Positions 20,050 through 29,164 of a stretch of DNA of 64,000 nt are shown here, in pieces. Each line of letters starts with the position of its first letter. Position 1 is the first letter of the stretch. The notes beneath the pieces were generated by a model. That model was not told where the DNA came from. It searched no databases and saw only the letters and a list, made by a program, of their open reading frames with translations. Made by a program: the position numbers and the translations under genes. This DNA comes from Alloalcanivorax balearicus MACL04 (GTDB lineage Bacteria; Pseudomonadota; Gammaproteobacteria; Pseudomonadales; Alcanivoracaceae): NCBI RefSeq assembly GCF_025532145.1, contig NZ_ARXS01000010.1, positions 62,001 to 126,000 of the forward strand, written 5' to 3'.

Positions 20050-20279
20050 CAGTGAATAGGGAACAGTGAATAGTTCGCGCGCTACGAAAGGCGGTAACTG
20101 AAATCAAAGAGGCCGCGCCCCACCCTGGACGCGGCCTCTTTGATTGGAAAAATAAAAAAGCGGACTATTGCGGATCGGCAAACGGCCTTTGCGTCATCGC
20201 AACGCCGCTTTCTTTGCGCTGTTAACTATTCACTATTCACTGTTCCCTGTTCTCTGTTCCCTATTAACTCTTCACTGCT
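20043..20279. repeat. Facing heptamer arrays between convergent genes
   Basis: The left array 20044-20075 holds GTTAACA, GTGAATA, GGGAACA, GTGAATA. The right array 20219-20279 runs in register as GTTAACT, ATTCACT, ATTCACT, GTTCCCT, GTTCTCT, GTTCCCT, ATTAACT, CTTCACT. These are the same heptamers on the other strand. The arrays supply the stop codon of the SDR gene on one side and of the DUF2505-type gene on the other. Confidence 0.85.
20102..20145. terminator. Bidirectional intrinsic terminator hairpin
   Basis: AATCAAAGAGGCCGCG (20102-20117) pairs perfectly with CGCGGCCTCTTTGATT (20130-20145), a 16-base stem with a 12-base loop, midway between two convergent genes. The AT-rich stem ends serve as partial U-tracts on both strands. 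Confidence 0.75.
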
Positions 20280-20784
20280 TTTCTTCTATGTACCGCAGCG
20301 TGGCCCGATAGTCCCCTTCCAAGGCCTGGTCGAAACGCTGGCCGATCAGTTTTTCCAGTTTGCCACCCACCAGAGGCACCGAGGAGCGCACCGCCACCTG
20401 GGTGATCTGGCGGGATTCGCCGCCGCCATCGCTGCCGGGTAACAGTGTCATGGTGCCGTTGACTTTCACCGGCACATTGCCGAGGGCGAAGCGGTATTCC
20501 GCGCGGTACCCGCCTTCCGGCGCCGGGTGCCAACGGAATTCCGTGGTCAGGTCGGCCCGGGTGGGCAAAAAGCGGCGGGCGAAACCGGGAATTTTATCAG
20601 CGCGGATGGTAATCGGCTGGACGATACGGATCAGCGCGCCGTCCTCGGTCTGTTCAAAGGCATCAAAGCGATAATCCTCCACCTTCCCCCAGGCATAACG
20701 CTGCTCGAAAAACGCCTTGCTGGTCAGAATCGCGTACAACGTTTCCACATCCACCGGATAGCGGCGCTCCACCGTCATTTCCAT
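20272..20784 (-). CDS. DUF2505-type START-like protein
   Basis: The start at 20784 (MEMTVERRYPVDVETLYAIL) follows GGGAG; the frame opens 16 codons further up without similarity. The 170 residues have the alternating-strand pattern of the SRPBCC/START fold (RRYPVDVETLYAIL, FFEQRYAW, FRWHPAPEGGYRAEYRF) and match my memory of DUF2505, a family of unknown function thought to bind hydrophobic ligands. The C-terminus EEKQ* lies at the edge of the heptamer array. Confidence 0.75.
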   Translation of the reverse strand: MEMTVERRYPVDVETLYAILTSKAFFEQRYAWGKVEDYRFDAFEQTEDGALIRIVQPITIRADKIPGFARRFLPTRADLTTEFRWHPAPEGGYRAEYRFALGNVPVKVNGTMTLLPGSDGGGESRQITQVAVRSSVPLVGGKLEKLIGQRFDQALEGDYRATLRYIEEKQ

Positions 20785-20907
20785 GTTGTCTCCCGAACGT
20801 TTTTTCGTATTGGCCAGAAAGCCTGTGTGCAAAGAACTCTATGATGGGCCAGAAACGGCGGGGAAGGTACACTGGAATACCAGTTCTGAACAGGATCGGG
20901 GGGCAGC

Positions 20908-22104
20908 ATGAGCGACACACGTCCCTATGCCTTGGTGTTGTATGGCGCCACCGGTTTCACCGGCGGACTCACCGCCCGCTACCTGAGCTGTCATTTGCCC
21001 CGGGATGTCCGCTGGGCGATTGCCGGACGGCACCGCGATGGTCTGGAGAAAATCGCCGCCGCCCTGGAACAGCGCGGCCACCGTCCGGATCTGCTGATTG
21101 CCTGCAGCGACGACGACACCAGCCTCGATGCCATGGCCGCCAGGACCCGGGTGCTGGTCAGCACGGTGGGGCCCTATGTCCGTCATGGTGAACCGCTGGT
21201 GCGGGCCTGCATCGGCCAGGGTACCCACTACTGTGATCTCACTGGCGAGCCGGAGTTCGTCAATCGCCTGCTGCTGGAGCACCATGCCGCCGCCCGCGAC
21301 GCCGGCTGTGCCATCGTCAACAGTTGCGGCTTCGACTCCATTCCCTACGACGTCGGTGTGCTGTTCACCATCAACCGGCTGACCCAGGCCCACGGCCGCC
21401 CGCTGGACCAGCCGGTAACGGTGGAAGGGGCGCTGACCGCTTCCGCGGAGTTTTCCGGCGGCACTTGGCATTCCGCCCTGGAAGCCTTCGCCCGCCCCGG
21501 CGCCAATCGCGATAGCCTGCGCCGGGCCAACGAGCAACTGCGCCGGGACTATCCGAGGCAGGTCGCCACGGTGCCCTTCCGCGCACGGCGCGACGCGGAT
21601 CTGGGCGGCTGGCTGGCACCGCTGCCAACCATCGACCCGATGGTGGTGCTGCGCTCCGCCCGCGCTCTGGAGCGCTATGGCCCGCAATTCCGCTATGGCC
21701 ATTACCTGGCCAGCGGCAATCCGCTCAAGCTGGGCCTGGGTGCCGCCGCCGTCGGCGCGCTGATCGGCGCGGCGCAAGTGGGCCCGCTGCGGCGCTGGCT
21801 GTTGCAACGCCGCCCCGCAGGCGAAGGCCCGGACGCGGCCACCCGTGCCCGCTCCTGGTTCCAGGTGCGGCTACGCGGTCGTTGCGGAGACAGCGAAGTG
21901 TTGTGCCGGGTGTCCGGTGGCGACCCCGGCTACGACGAAACCGCCTGCATGCTTGCCGAAACCGCCATGGCGCTGGCTCTGGATCCGGGCCAGCCGCGGG
22001 ATACCGGCGTCATCACCCCGGTGATGGCGCTGCGTGACCAACTGTTGGAGCGCCTGATCAACGCCGGCATCCGTTTCGAGGAGCTCCACCAGACCAGCGG
22101 ATAA
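20908..22104 (+). CDS. Saccharopine dehydrogenase NADP-binding domain protein / trans-acting enoyl reductase type
   Basis: The 398 residues open with ALVLYGATGFTGGLTARYL (NAD(P)-binding loop), followed by VSTVGPYVRHGEPLV, HYCDLTGE and NSCGFDSIPYD, the signature of the family that includes mycobacterial trans-acting enoyl reductases and eukaryotic saccharopine dehydrogenase-like oxidoreductase. Members act in lipid metabolism, so a role in lipid modification is likely but unproven. GGGGGG precedes the ATG. It is divergent from the DUF2505-type gene, sharing a 123-base promoter region. Confidence 0.88.
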   Translation: MSDTRPYALVLYGATGFTGGLTARYLSCHLPRDVRWAIAGRHRDGLEKIAAALEQRGHRPDLLIACSDDDTSLDAMAARTRVLVSTVGPYVRHGEPLVRACIGQGTHYCDLTGEPEFVNRLLLEHHAAARDAGCAIVNSCGFDSIPYDVGVLFTINRLTQAHGRPLDQPVTVEGALTASAEFSGGTWHSALEAFARPGANRDSLRRANEQLRRDYPRQVATVPFRARRDADLGGWLAPLPTIDPMVVLRSARALERYGPQFRYGHYLASGNPLKLGLGAAAVGALIGAAQVGPLRRWLLQRRPAGEGPDAATRARSWFQVRLRGRCGDSEVLCRVSGGDPGYDETACMLAETAMALALDPGQPRDTGVITPVMALRDQLLERLINAGIRFEELHQTSG

Positions 22105-22121
22105 GGAGACCAAGTGAATAG

Positions 22122-22178
22122 CCCATTCGCTTGCAGCGGCCCGCCGCCCGGACAAACTCCCACAGCGGCTTCGTAGTC
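22122..22178. repeat. Degenerate REP-like unit
   Basis: CATTCGCTTGCAGCGG ... ACTCCCACAGCGGCTTCGTAG matches the right half of the units at 2850-3035. Lies between the saccharopine-dehydrogenase-like gene and the Fur box. Confidence 0.6.
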
Positions 22179-22245
22179 TTTTCCGTGGAAACCGCCGGGC
22201 AGCATCGGGCCTTTCCCGCAATTGCGCGCTGCCGCGCCAGCCCCC

Positions 22246-22273
22246 ATAATGATAACCATTATTATTATCATGA
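22246..22273. promoter_or_regulatory. Fur box upstream of the FecI-type sigma gene
   Basis: ATAATGATAACCATTATTATTATCATGA is a close match to the Fur consensus (GATAATGATTATCATTATC-like hexamer arrays), standing out as 28 AT-rich bases in GC-rich DNA, 26 bases upstream of the sigma factor start codon. Iron-replete Fur repression of the whole downstream operon is inferred from this. Confidence 0.85.
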
Positions 22274-22298
22274 ATGAGCACGGGGAAGACGATCCGCG

Positions 22299-22808
22299 AT
22301 GGCGAGTGGCGGCCAGTGGCACCAGCAAATCGACCGGCTTTATGGCGACCACCAGCGCTGGCTGGTGAGCTGGTTCCGTCGCAAGCTCGGCTGCCATCAG
22401 CGTGCCGATGACCTCACCCATGACACTTTCATGCGCCTGCTGGTGCGTCGGGAAGCCATTACCGTGCGCGAACCGCGGGCCTTTCTCACCACCCTGGCCA
22501 GCCGGGTGCTGTCCAACCACTGGCGCCGCGAGCAAGTGGAAGCCGCTTACCTGAAGAGTCTGGCGGCGCTGCCCGAGGAGCAGGCGCCCTCTCCGGAGGA
22601 ACACGCTCTGCTGCTGGAAGCCTTGCACCAGGTGGACCGGATGCTGGGCGATCTGCCGTTGCCGGTGAAGCGCGCTTTTCTTTACGCCCAGTTGGACGGC
22701 CTCACCCATCAGGCCATCGCCGACGAGCTGAACCTGTCGATCAGCACGGTGAAGCGCTACCTGATTCGCGCCTCCGCCCAATGCTACTTCGCTCTGGAAA
22801 GCGCATGA
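22299..22808 (+). CDS. FecI-type ECF sigma factor
   Basis: Iron-starvation sigma factor expected to direct RNA polymerase to the receptor gene downstream. The 169 residues show region 2 (DDLTHDTFMRLL, about 38-49, then RAFLTTLASRVLSNHWRR) and region 4 with helix-turn-helix THQAIADELNLSISTVKRYL (about 140-160). GGGGAAG is 8 bases before the ATG. The stop overlaps the FecR start by 4 bases (ATGA). Controlled by the Fur box just upstream. Confidence 0.95.
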   Translation: MASGGQWHQQIDRLYGDHQRWLVSWFRRKLGCHQRADDLTHDTFMRLLVRREAITVREPRAFLTTLASRVLSNHWRREQVEAAYLKSLAALPEEQAPSPEEHALLLEALHQVDRMLGDLPLPVKRAFLYAQLDGLTHQAIADELNLSISTVKRYLIRASAQCYFALESA

Positions 22809-23821
22809 GTGAGTCCTGGTCCGCCGCCACCGAGGAAGGTCTGCCCACCCCGCCGGACGTTCCCAAGGAGATTGCACGGCAGGCGGTGGAATGGCTGGTG
22901 GAGTGGCAATCCGGCGACATGGCCCCCGACCGCCAGGAGGCGTTTCGCCATTGGCACGATGCCGATCCGGATCACCGCCGCGCCTGGCGGCACATCGAGC
23001 AGGTCAATCAGCGCCTGCGCGATCTCGGCGGCCCGCACCGGGCTCCGCTGGCCCGGGCCACCCTGCTCACGCCTCCTCTCTCTTCCCGGTCGCGCACGCG
23101 CCGGCGTGTGGTGCAATCGCTGGTCGCCGCCTTGTTTCTCGGTGGCGGCGCCTGGAGCACCCGTGATGCCTGGCCGGTGTGGCGGGCGGACTTGCGCACC
23201 GCGGTGGGCGAGCGTGCCACCCACCGGCTCGAGGACGGCACCGAACTGACACTGAATACCGACAGCGCCGTGGATGTGCTGTTCGACGATCACGAACGGC
23301 GGCTGCGCCTGATTGCCGGCGAAATCATGGTCACCACCGGCCAGGACCGCCGCCCGCTGGTGGTCGAAACCGGGCAGGGAGAACTGCGCCCTTTGGGCAC
23401 CCGCTTCACGGTGCGGGTCCTGGAGGATGCCATTCGTCTCAGCGTGCTCGAAGGCGTGGTGGCGATCCATCCGCGCGGCCAGGGGCACGAGGCTGCCAGA
23501 GTGCCGGCCGACCAACAGCGGCGCTTCAACGCCTTTGGCGTGACGCCAGCGGCTCCGCTGGACGACAACGCCGCGGCCTGGACCCATGGCATGCTGGTGG
23601 CCAGCAACCAGCGTCTGGCGGATTTCCTGGCGGAACTGAGCCGTTATCGCAATGGCTCTCTGAGTTGCGACCCGGCGGTGGCGGACCTGCGCCTGTCCGG
23701 CACCTATCCGCTGGCCGACAGCGACCGCGTACTGACCGCCCTGCCCGGCATCCTGCCGGTGGAAGTGCGCTTCCTGACCCGCTATTGGGTACGGATTTTG
23801 CCAAAATCGTCTTCCGGGTGA
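22805..23821 (+). CDS. FecR-type anti-sigma/signal transducer
   Basis: Inner-membrane regulator that holds or activates the FecI-type sigma and receives the signal from the receptor in the periplasm. The start at 22805 overlaps the sigma stop codon. The 338 residues have the cytoplasmic DUF4880-like N-terminal domain (AVEWLVEWQSGDMAPDRQ), one membrane segment near 105-125 (VVQSLVAALFLGGGAW), and the periplasmic FecR domain (TAVGERATHRLEDGTELTLNT, about 148). The C-terminal STN-like half contains LSRYRNGSL. Confidence 0.94.
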   Translation: MSESWSAATEEGLPTPPDVPKEIARQAVEWLVEWQSGDMAPDRQEAFRHWHDADPDHRRAWRHIEQVNQRLRDLGGPHRAPLARATLLTPPLSSRSRTRRRVVQSLVAALFLGGGAWSTRDAWPVWRADLRTAVGERATHRLEDGTELTLNTDSAVDVLFDDHERRLRLIAGEIMVTTGQDRRPLVVETGQGELRPLGTRFTVRVLEDAIRLSVLEGVVAIHPRGQGHEAARVPADQQRRFNAFGVTPAAPLDDNAAAWTHGMLVASNQRLADFLAELSRYRNGSLSCDPAVADLRLSGTYPLADSDRVLTALPGILPVEVRFLTRYWVRILPKSSSG

Positions 23822-23888
23822 GCTGTTTTGCACGACTCGCGGGACATAGGAGGTAAACCCACTTATCTCCCTTGATCCGGAGTCCCTG

Positions 23889-26312
23889 ATGCCTGTTTCG
23901 TTGACCTCCCTTGCTTGCCGGCCCTTTCCCTCCCTGGGACGGTCCCTGCTGGTTATCCTCAGCCTGGGCCTGCCGCTGCTGCCCGTTGCCGCGCAGGCCC
24001 AGAACGCCGCTGCCAATGCGGAAGCACGGCAGCGCTACAACATCCCCGCCGGGCCCCTGGAAGCGGCCCTGAACCGCTTTGGTCAACAGGCGCGGATCCT
24101 GCTGTCGTTCTCTCCCGAGCTGGTAAAGGATCTGCGCAGCCCCGGACTCAATGGCAGCTATACAGTGGCGGATGGTCTCCAGCACTTGCTGGCGGGCACG
24201 GCGTTGCAAGCACGCACCAACGGCCAGGGCGGCTATCGAATCCAACCGGCGGCGTCACGTCTGGCGCCGATCGACGTCAGCGCCGATGTCCCGGTCTCCA
24301 GCGCCGCCATGCCGGTGCCGGTGTACGCCGGCGGTCAGGTGGCCAGCGGCGGCCGCGTCGGTGTGCTGGGTGACATGGATATGATGGAAGCGCCGTTCAA
24401 TATCACCGCCTACACCGCCGAACTGGTGGACGATCAGCAGGCGCGCAGCGTCGCCGATATCCTGGTGAACAACAGCGCCGCGGTACGTCTCACCGGCGCC
24501 CGTGGCGACCTCAACGACAGCTACACTATTCGTGGTTTTCCGGTGAACAACCATGATGTGGCACTCAATGGCGTCTATGGCCTGCTGCCCTATTGGCGGG
24601 TACCGATTGAGTTCGCCGAGCGGGTGGAACTGATCCGCGGCCCCAACGCCCTGCTCAACGGCATGGCCCCCAGCGGCAGCGTCGGCGGCGCCATCAATGT
24701 GGTGCCCAAACGGGCGGCGGCGCAGCCGCTGACACGGCTCAGTGTGGACTACACCTCCGACAGTCAGGTCGGCACTCATGTGGATGTGGGGCGACGGTTC
24801 GGTGACGAAAAGCGTTTCGGCGTGCGCTTCAACGGCGTCTATCGTCAGGGCGGCACCGCTCTGGAAGACCAGAGCCGGGAATTCCCGTTGATGACTCTGG
24901 CGCTGGATTATCAAGGCGAGCGCTTGCGTCTGTCCTCCGATCTACTGTTCCAGAAAGAAAAGCTGGACGGTGTGATCCGGCCGATCCAGGTGGCTGAAGG
25001 CGTGTCGATGCCGGACGCCCCGGACTCCGACCGTCTGTTCGGCATGAAGAACTCCTATTCCGATGCCCAGACCCTGTCCATCGCCAACAACGCCGAATAC
25101 GACTTCAACGATCATGTCACCGGCTTTCTTACCTTCGGTGGTCGCAAGAACGAATGGGATACCGTCGCCGCCAACGTGTTCATTACCGACGGTGACAGCG
25201 GCGAGGCAACGTTCGGCAGCGCGCGCCAACGCGCCGAGCGACGCACCCTGGTGGCACAGACCGGGCTGCGCGGACGCTTCGCCACCGGTGCCGTGAATCA
25301 TCAGTGGTCACTGAGTGTGGATCGTCTTAAACATCGTGAAGGGCTGGTCTATCTCTTCGCTACTGAGCAGGAAGCAGGCAATCTCTACGATCCCGCCAGG
25401 GATCTGGACGTGGACTACTCCGCCTTGGATGGTCACATCCCCACCACTCTGGAGCAAACCTACAGCGGCCTGACCATCACCGACCGGCTGTTGATGCTGG
25501 AGGATCGCCTGCAGTTCACCCTGGGAGCCCGCCGCCAGTGGATCAAGAGCGACGAGCTTGACCAGAATACCGGTACACAAATGCCCTCATACAATGAAGC
25601 GCTGTGGAGTCCTCTGGTGAGCTTGGCAGTGATGCCTGCTGATGGCTTCACTTTTTATGCCAACGCCATTCAAGGCCTCAGTCCCGGTCAGCGCCCGATC
25701 CTCCCCACTGGCAAACAGGGTCCGGGATTGCCGCCCTACAAAACCAAGCAGTATGAAATAGGTGTGAAGTACGACACCGGCCGCTTTGGCACGACTCTCG
25801 CCGCCTATCAGATCACCAAACCCAGCGCCTACGTGAACAGTGACCAGGTTTTCAAAGCCGATGGTGAGCAGCGTAACCGGGGCGTTGAAGTGAGTCTTTT
25901 CGGTGAGCCCGTGAAGGGCCTGCGCGTACTTTCCGGCCTGAGTTATATCCAGCCTCGCCTGACCGATACAGAGGGCGGCGACAATGACGACAACGATGCC
26001 CCCGGCGTTTCCCGCAAGCAAGCCAACCTGGGGTTCGACTGGGACCTGTCCGGCCAAATCAGTCTCGGCGCCCGCTGGATTTACACCGGCGAAGCTTATC
26101 TGGACGCCGCCAACACCCGCACCATTCCCGATTGGCACCGGGTGGACCTGGGTGCCCGTTATCGGCTCAATCTGTCCGGCACGCCGGTGGTGCTGCGCGC
26201 CAATCTGGAAAACGCGCTCGGCGAGGATTACTGGCAGGGGGCGAGCGGCTATGAAGGGGTGAACATCGGCGTGCCGCGCACCTTCACCCTGTCCGTGACC
26301 ATGGATCTGTAA
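23889..26312 (+). CDS. TonB-dependent ferric-siderophore receptor with N-terminal signalling domain
   Basis: Outer-membrane transducer of the FpvA/FhuE type. The 807 residues show a signal peptide ending near AQAQNAA (residue 37-42), an STN secretin/TonB signalling domain (about 50-115: YNIPAGPLEAALNRF, LLSFSPELVKDL), a plug domain (about 155-270, with IRGPNALLNGMAPSGSVGG), and a beta barrel ending in FTLSVTMDL with a terminal hydrophobic residue. The STN domain with the FecI/FecR pair upstream indicates cell-surface signalling by its own ligand. The barrel resembles receptors for hydroxamate siderophores; the ligand is not determinable. Confidence 0.94.
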   Translation: MPVSLTSLACRPFPSLGRSLLVILSLGLPLLPVAAQAQNAAANAEARQRYNIPAGPLEAALNRFGQQARILLSFSPELVKDLRSPGLNGSYTVADGLQHLLAGTALQARTNGQGGYRIQPAASRLAPIDVSADVPVSSAAMPVPVYAGGQVASGGRVGVLGDMDMMEAPFNITAYTAELVDDQQARSVADILVNNSAAVRLTGARGDLNDSYTIRGFPVNNHDVALNGVYGLLPYWRVPIEFAERVELIRGPNALLNGMAPSGSVGGAINVVPKRAAAQPLTRLSVDYTSDSQVGTHVDVGRRFGDEKRFGVRFNGVYRQGGTALEDQSREFPLMTLALDYQGERLRLSSDLLFQKEKLDGVIRPIQVAEGVSMPDAPDSDRLFGMKNSYSDAQTLSIANNAEYDFNDHVTGFLTFGGRKNEWDTVAANVFITDGDSGEATFGSARQRAERRTLVAQTGLRGRFATGAVNHQWSLSVDRLKHREGLVYLFATEQEAGNLYDPARDLDVDYSALDGHIPTTLEQTYSGLTITDRLLMLEDRLQFTLGARRQWIKSDELDQNTGTQMPSYNEALWSPLVSLAVMPADGFTFYANAIQGLSPGQRPILPTGKQGPGLPPYKTKQYEIGVKYDTGRFGTTLAAYQITKPSAYVNSDQVFKADGEQRNRGVEVSLFGEPVKGLRVLSGLSYIQPRLTDTEGGDNDDNDAPGVSRKQANLGFDWDLSGQISLGARWIYTGEAYLDAANTRTIPDWHRVDLGARYRLNLSGTPVVLRANLENALGEDYWQGASGYEGVNIGVPRTFTLSVTMDL

Positions 26313-26335
26313 GGCCACCGGCGGAGATAAGAACC

Positions 26336-27472
26336 ATGACATCCCGAGCTTTTCGCATCTGGTCCTTCGTGCACAAGTGGACCAGCCTGGTCGCCACCGT
26401 GTTCATGCTGATGCTGTGCCTGACCGGTCTGCCGCTGATCTTTCATCATGAGATCGAACATCTGACGCTGCCGGAACTGGAAACCCTGCCCGAGGATCAC
26501 ACCACGGTAGCGGTACAGAGCATCATCGACCAGGCGGACCACAACCGCCCGGATGAACAAGTCCTCTATGCGTTCTTCGATGACGAGGATCCTCTGGTCA
26601 TCGTAGCCACCGGCGCCTCGCCGATGAGCGCCCCGGAAACCTTTCACTACCAGACCTTCGATCTGCGTAATGGCCGGCAACTGCAGGTGGCCCAGCCCAC
26701 GGAAGGCTTCATGTATGTAATGAGGCGTCTGCACGTGGACTTGTTCGCCGCGCTGCCGGGCATGCTGTTTCTGGGCTTGATGGGACTGCTGGTGATGGTG
26801 GCCATCGTCAGCGGCGTGGTGCTGTACGCGCCGTTCATGCGCAAACAGCCCTTCGCCACGGTACGTACCCAGCGCAGCCGGCGCCTGCGCTGGCTGGATT
26901 TGCACAACCTGCTGGGCATCGTCACCGTGGTCTGGCTCACGGTGGTCACCCTGACCGGGATGATCAATACCCTGGCGGTGCCCATCGAGCGCCTGTGGCA
27001 GGCCAGCGAGCTGGCGGCGATGAGCGCCTCTCATCGGGACCGGCCAGTGCCGGAACACTACGCCGCCGCGGACCGGGTTACCGGGGAAGTGCGGGCCGCT
27101 TTTCCGGATAGTCACCTGCTTACCCTGGCCTTTCCCGGCACGCCGTTCGCCAGCCCGCATCACTACGGCGTCTATCTGGTGGGCAATACCCCGGTGACCA
27201 GCCGCGTACTGACTCCGGTGCTGGCGGACGCCGCCAGCGGCGAGATCACCGCCACCCGCGCCATGCCCTGGTACGCCCAGACCCTGTTTCTGTCACAGCC
27301 GCTGCACTTCGGTGACTACGGCGGCCTGCCGTTGAAACTGCTGTGGACGGTGCTCGATCTGATCACCATCGTGGTGCTCGTTAGCGGATTGTACTTGTGG
27401 CTCGGCAAAAGACGCGGCAGCAAACGAGCCACGGAAGAAGAACCGGATTACCTGCTGGAGGACACCGCATGA
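26336..27472 (+). CDS. PepSY-associated inner-membrane protein
   Basis: The 378 residues match the PepSY-TM (PiuB-like) family found beside siderophore receptors and thought to reduce ferric-siderophores at the inner membrane. Four hydrophobic segments are seen: about 18-38 (VATVFMLMLCLTGLPLIF), 140-165 (LPGMLFLGLMGLLVMVAIVSG), 195-215 (GIVTVVWLTVVTLTGMI) and 335-360 (LLWTVLDLITIVVLVSGLYL). It starts 24 bases after the receptor gene and its stop overlaps the next gene, so it belongs to the iron operon. Confidence 0.88.
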   Translation: MTSRAFRIWSFVHKWTSLVATVFMLMLCLTGLPLIFHHEIEHLTLPELETLPEDHTTVAVQSIIDQADHNRPDEQVLYAFFDDEDPLVIVATGASPMSAPETFHYQTFDLRNGRQLQVAQPTEGFMYVMRRLHVDLFAALPGMLFLGLMGLLVMVAIVSGVVLYAPFMRKQPFATVRTQRSRRLRWLDLHNLLGIVTVVWLTVVTLTGMINTLAVPIERLWQASELAAMSASHRDRPVPEHYAAADRVTGEVRAAFPDSHLLTLAFPGTPFASPHHYGVYLVGNTPVTSRVLTPVLADAASGEITATRAMPWYAQTLFLSQPLHFGDYGGLPLKLLWTVLDLITIVVLVSGLYLWLGKRRGSKRATEEEPDYLLEDTA

Positions 27473-27660
27473 ACATGCAGCAACGAGCCGTGGCAAAACC
27501 CACCGGGCTGTGGGGCATTTTCCGCATCCCGTTCTGGATCGGCGTGATCAGCGCGGTGGGGCTGGTGTCCGCCCTGCTTGCCGACGGCGTGTGGGATGCC
27601 TTGTCCTGGCTGTGCCTGGCGGTGCCGGTCATCATCGCCCTGCGTCCGCGGCGCGTCTGA
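27469..27660 (+). CDS. Tiny membrane protein at the end of the iron operon
   Basis: The 63 residues start at 27469 (MNMQQRAVAKPTGLWGIF), overlapping the PepSY gene stop by 4 bases. Two hydrophobic segments follow (IPFWIGVISAVGLVSALL and ALSWLCLAVPVIIAL) with a basic end RPRRV, suggesting an inner-membrane hairpin. Similar tiny proteins accompany PepSY-TM genes in other proteobacteria; function unknown. Confidence 0.75.
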   Translation: MNMQQRAVAKPTGLWGIFRIPFWIGVISAVGLVSALLADGVWDALSWLCLAVPVIIALRPRRV

Positions 27661-27731
27661 TCCGTCGCGGTCCTTCCCTGTATGAAGCACCGTTGTGGGC
27701 CAGCTGGCCTATGCGCAACACTGGCACGCCG

Positions 27732-27770
27732 ACTCGCGGCTAAAGCCGCTGTGGGAGCCAGCCTTGTAGC
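27732..27770. repeat. Partial REP-like unit
   Basis: CTCGCGGCTAAAGCCGCTGTGGGAGCCAGCCTTG matches one arm of the 2850-3035 units, between the convergent iron operon and TRAP operon. The rest of the 184-base gap has a run of ten T near 27822-27831, suitable as a U-tract for the plus-strand transcript. Confidence 0.6.
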
Positions 27771-27844
27771 GACCTCTAATTTCATGTTCCCGAGGTCCGG
27801 CGCTTGCGAAAAGAACCGCGATTTTTTTTTGCAAGGCAGGCGAA

Positions 27845-29164
27845 TCACCAACCGATGGCCTTGGGCAGCCAGGTAGCCACCTCGGGTACGAAAAACAGGA
27901 TCATCACCGCCAGCATTTGCAGCAACACGAATGGCAAGGCGCCGAGATAGATGTGACGGGTGGTGATCCCCGGCGGCGCCACACCCTTGAGGAAGAACAG
28001 CGCCCAGCCAAACGGTGGTGTCAGGAACGACATTTGCAAATTCATCGCCACCAGCGTCGCCAGCCACACCATGTCGGTGCCGTAGCCATGGAATACCGGC
28101 AGAAACATGGGCAACGCGATATAGGAAATCTCGATCCACTCGAGAAAGAAGCCGAGCACGAACAACAGCAACATCAGAAACAACACGGCGCCAATTTCGC
28201 CCCCGGGCAGCAGCGCGAACAGCTCATGCACCAGGTTATCGCCTCCGAGCCCACGGAAGGCCAGCGCGAAGGGCTGAGCGCACAACAGGATGAAGAACAC
28301 CATGGCGGTGATGGTCAAGGTGCCGTGCAGCGTTTCGCGTAGCAACGTGGCGTTCATACGGCGGGCAGCGAGCGCGATCAAGGCGCTGCCGAGCGCCCCC
28401 ATGGAGGCCGCTTCGGTGGGCGCGGCGATACCGGCGATGATCGACCCCAGCACCGCCATCATCAGCAGCAACGGCGGCAAAACGGTGCGCAGCAGGTCAC
28501 CGCCCAGCCCACCCGATGTCGCCCGTTCCCCGGCGGGAATCGCCGGCACCCAGGATGGCCGCCACCGGCCCAGTATCAGCAGAAACACAACGTACACCAG
28601 CGCCAGCACCAGGCCGGGCAGGAAAGCCGCGGCGAACAGCGTGCCCACCGATTCACCGACGATTTCGGCAAGCAGAATCAGCACCAGACTGGGAGGAATG
28701 ATTTGCCCCAGCGTGCCCGACGCGCAGATTGTGCCGGAGGCGATGGACGGGGCGTAACCGCGACGCATCAGCGTCGGCAGGGTCAGCATCGCCACGGTCA
28801 CCACGGTGGCGCCGACAATACCGGTGGACGCCCCCATCAGCACGCCGACAATGACGATGGCGATGCCCATGCCGCCGTTCACCGGCCCCATCAGGCGGCC
28901 GATGGTTTCCAGCATATCCTCCGCCACCCGCGATTTTTCCAGCATCACGCCCATGAACACGAACAGTGGGATCGCCAGCATGGTGTAGTTGGTGACCACG
29001 CCGTAGAGGCGCGCGGGCAACAGTGAAAACAGCATGGGACCGAAGCCGATGAAGCCGACGGTGAATCCCGATACCGCCAGTGAAATGGCCACCGGCACGC
29101 CGATCATCATCAGCGTCAGAAAGCCGCCGATCAGTGCCAGTATCAACCACTCATTACCGCTCAT
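27845..29164 (-). CDS. TRAP transporter large permease (DctM/FcbT3-like)
   Basis: The 12-helix-type permease subunit of a tripartite ATP-independent periplasmic transporter; 439 residues, hydrophobic throughout, with the family features MIGVPVAISLAVSG and GASTGIVGATVVT. The sequence FLEWIEISYIALPMFLPV and the partners point to the mannitol/chloroaromatic/alpha-keto acid branch (COG4664). The ATG overlaps the stop of the small permease. Confidence 0.93.
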   Translation of the reverse strand: MSGNEWLILALIGGFLTLMMIGVPVAISLAVSGFTVGFIGFGPMLFSLLPARLYGVVTNYTMLAIPLFVFMGVMLEKSRVAEDMLETIGRLMGPVNGGMGIAIVIVGVLMGASTGIVGATVVTVAMLTLPTLMRRGYAPSIASGTICASGTLGQIIPPSLVLILLAEIVGESVGTLFAAAFLPGLVLALVYVVFLLILGRWRPSWVPAIPAGERATSGGLGGDLLRTVLPPLLLMMAVLGSIIAGIAAPTEAASMGALGSALIALAARRMNATLLRETLHGTLTITAMVFFILLCAQPFALAFRGLGGDNLVHELFALLPGGEIGAVLFLMLLLFVLGFFLEWIEISYIALPMFLPVFHGYGTDMVWLATLVAMNLQMSFLTPPFGWALFFLKGVAPPGITTRHIYLGALPFVLLQMLAVMILFFVPEVATWLPKAIGW

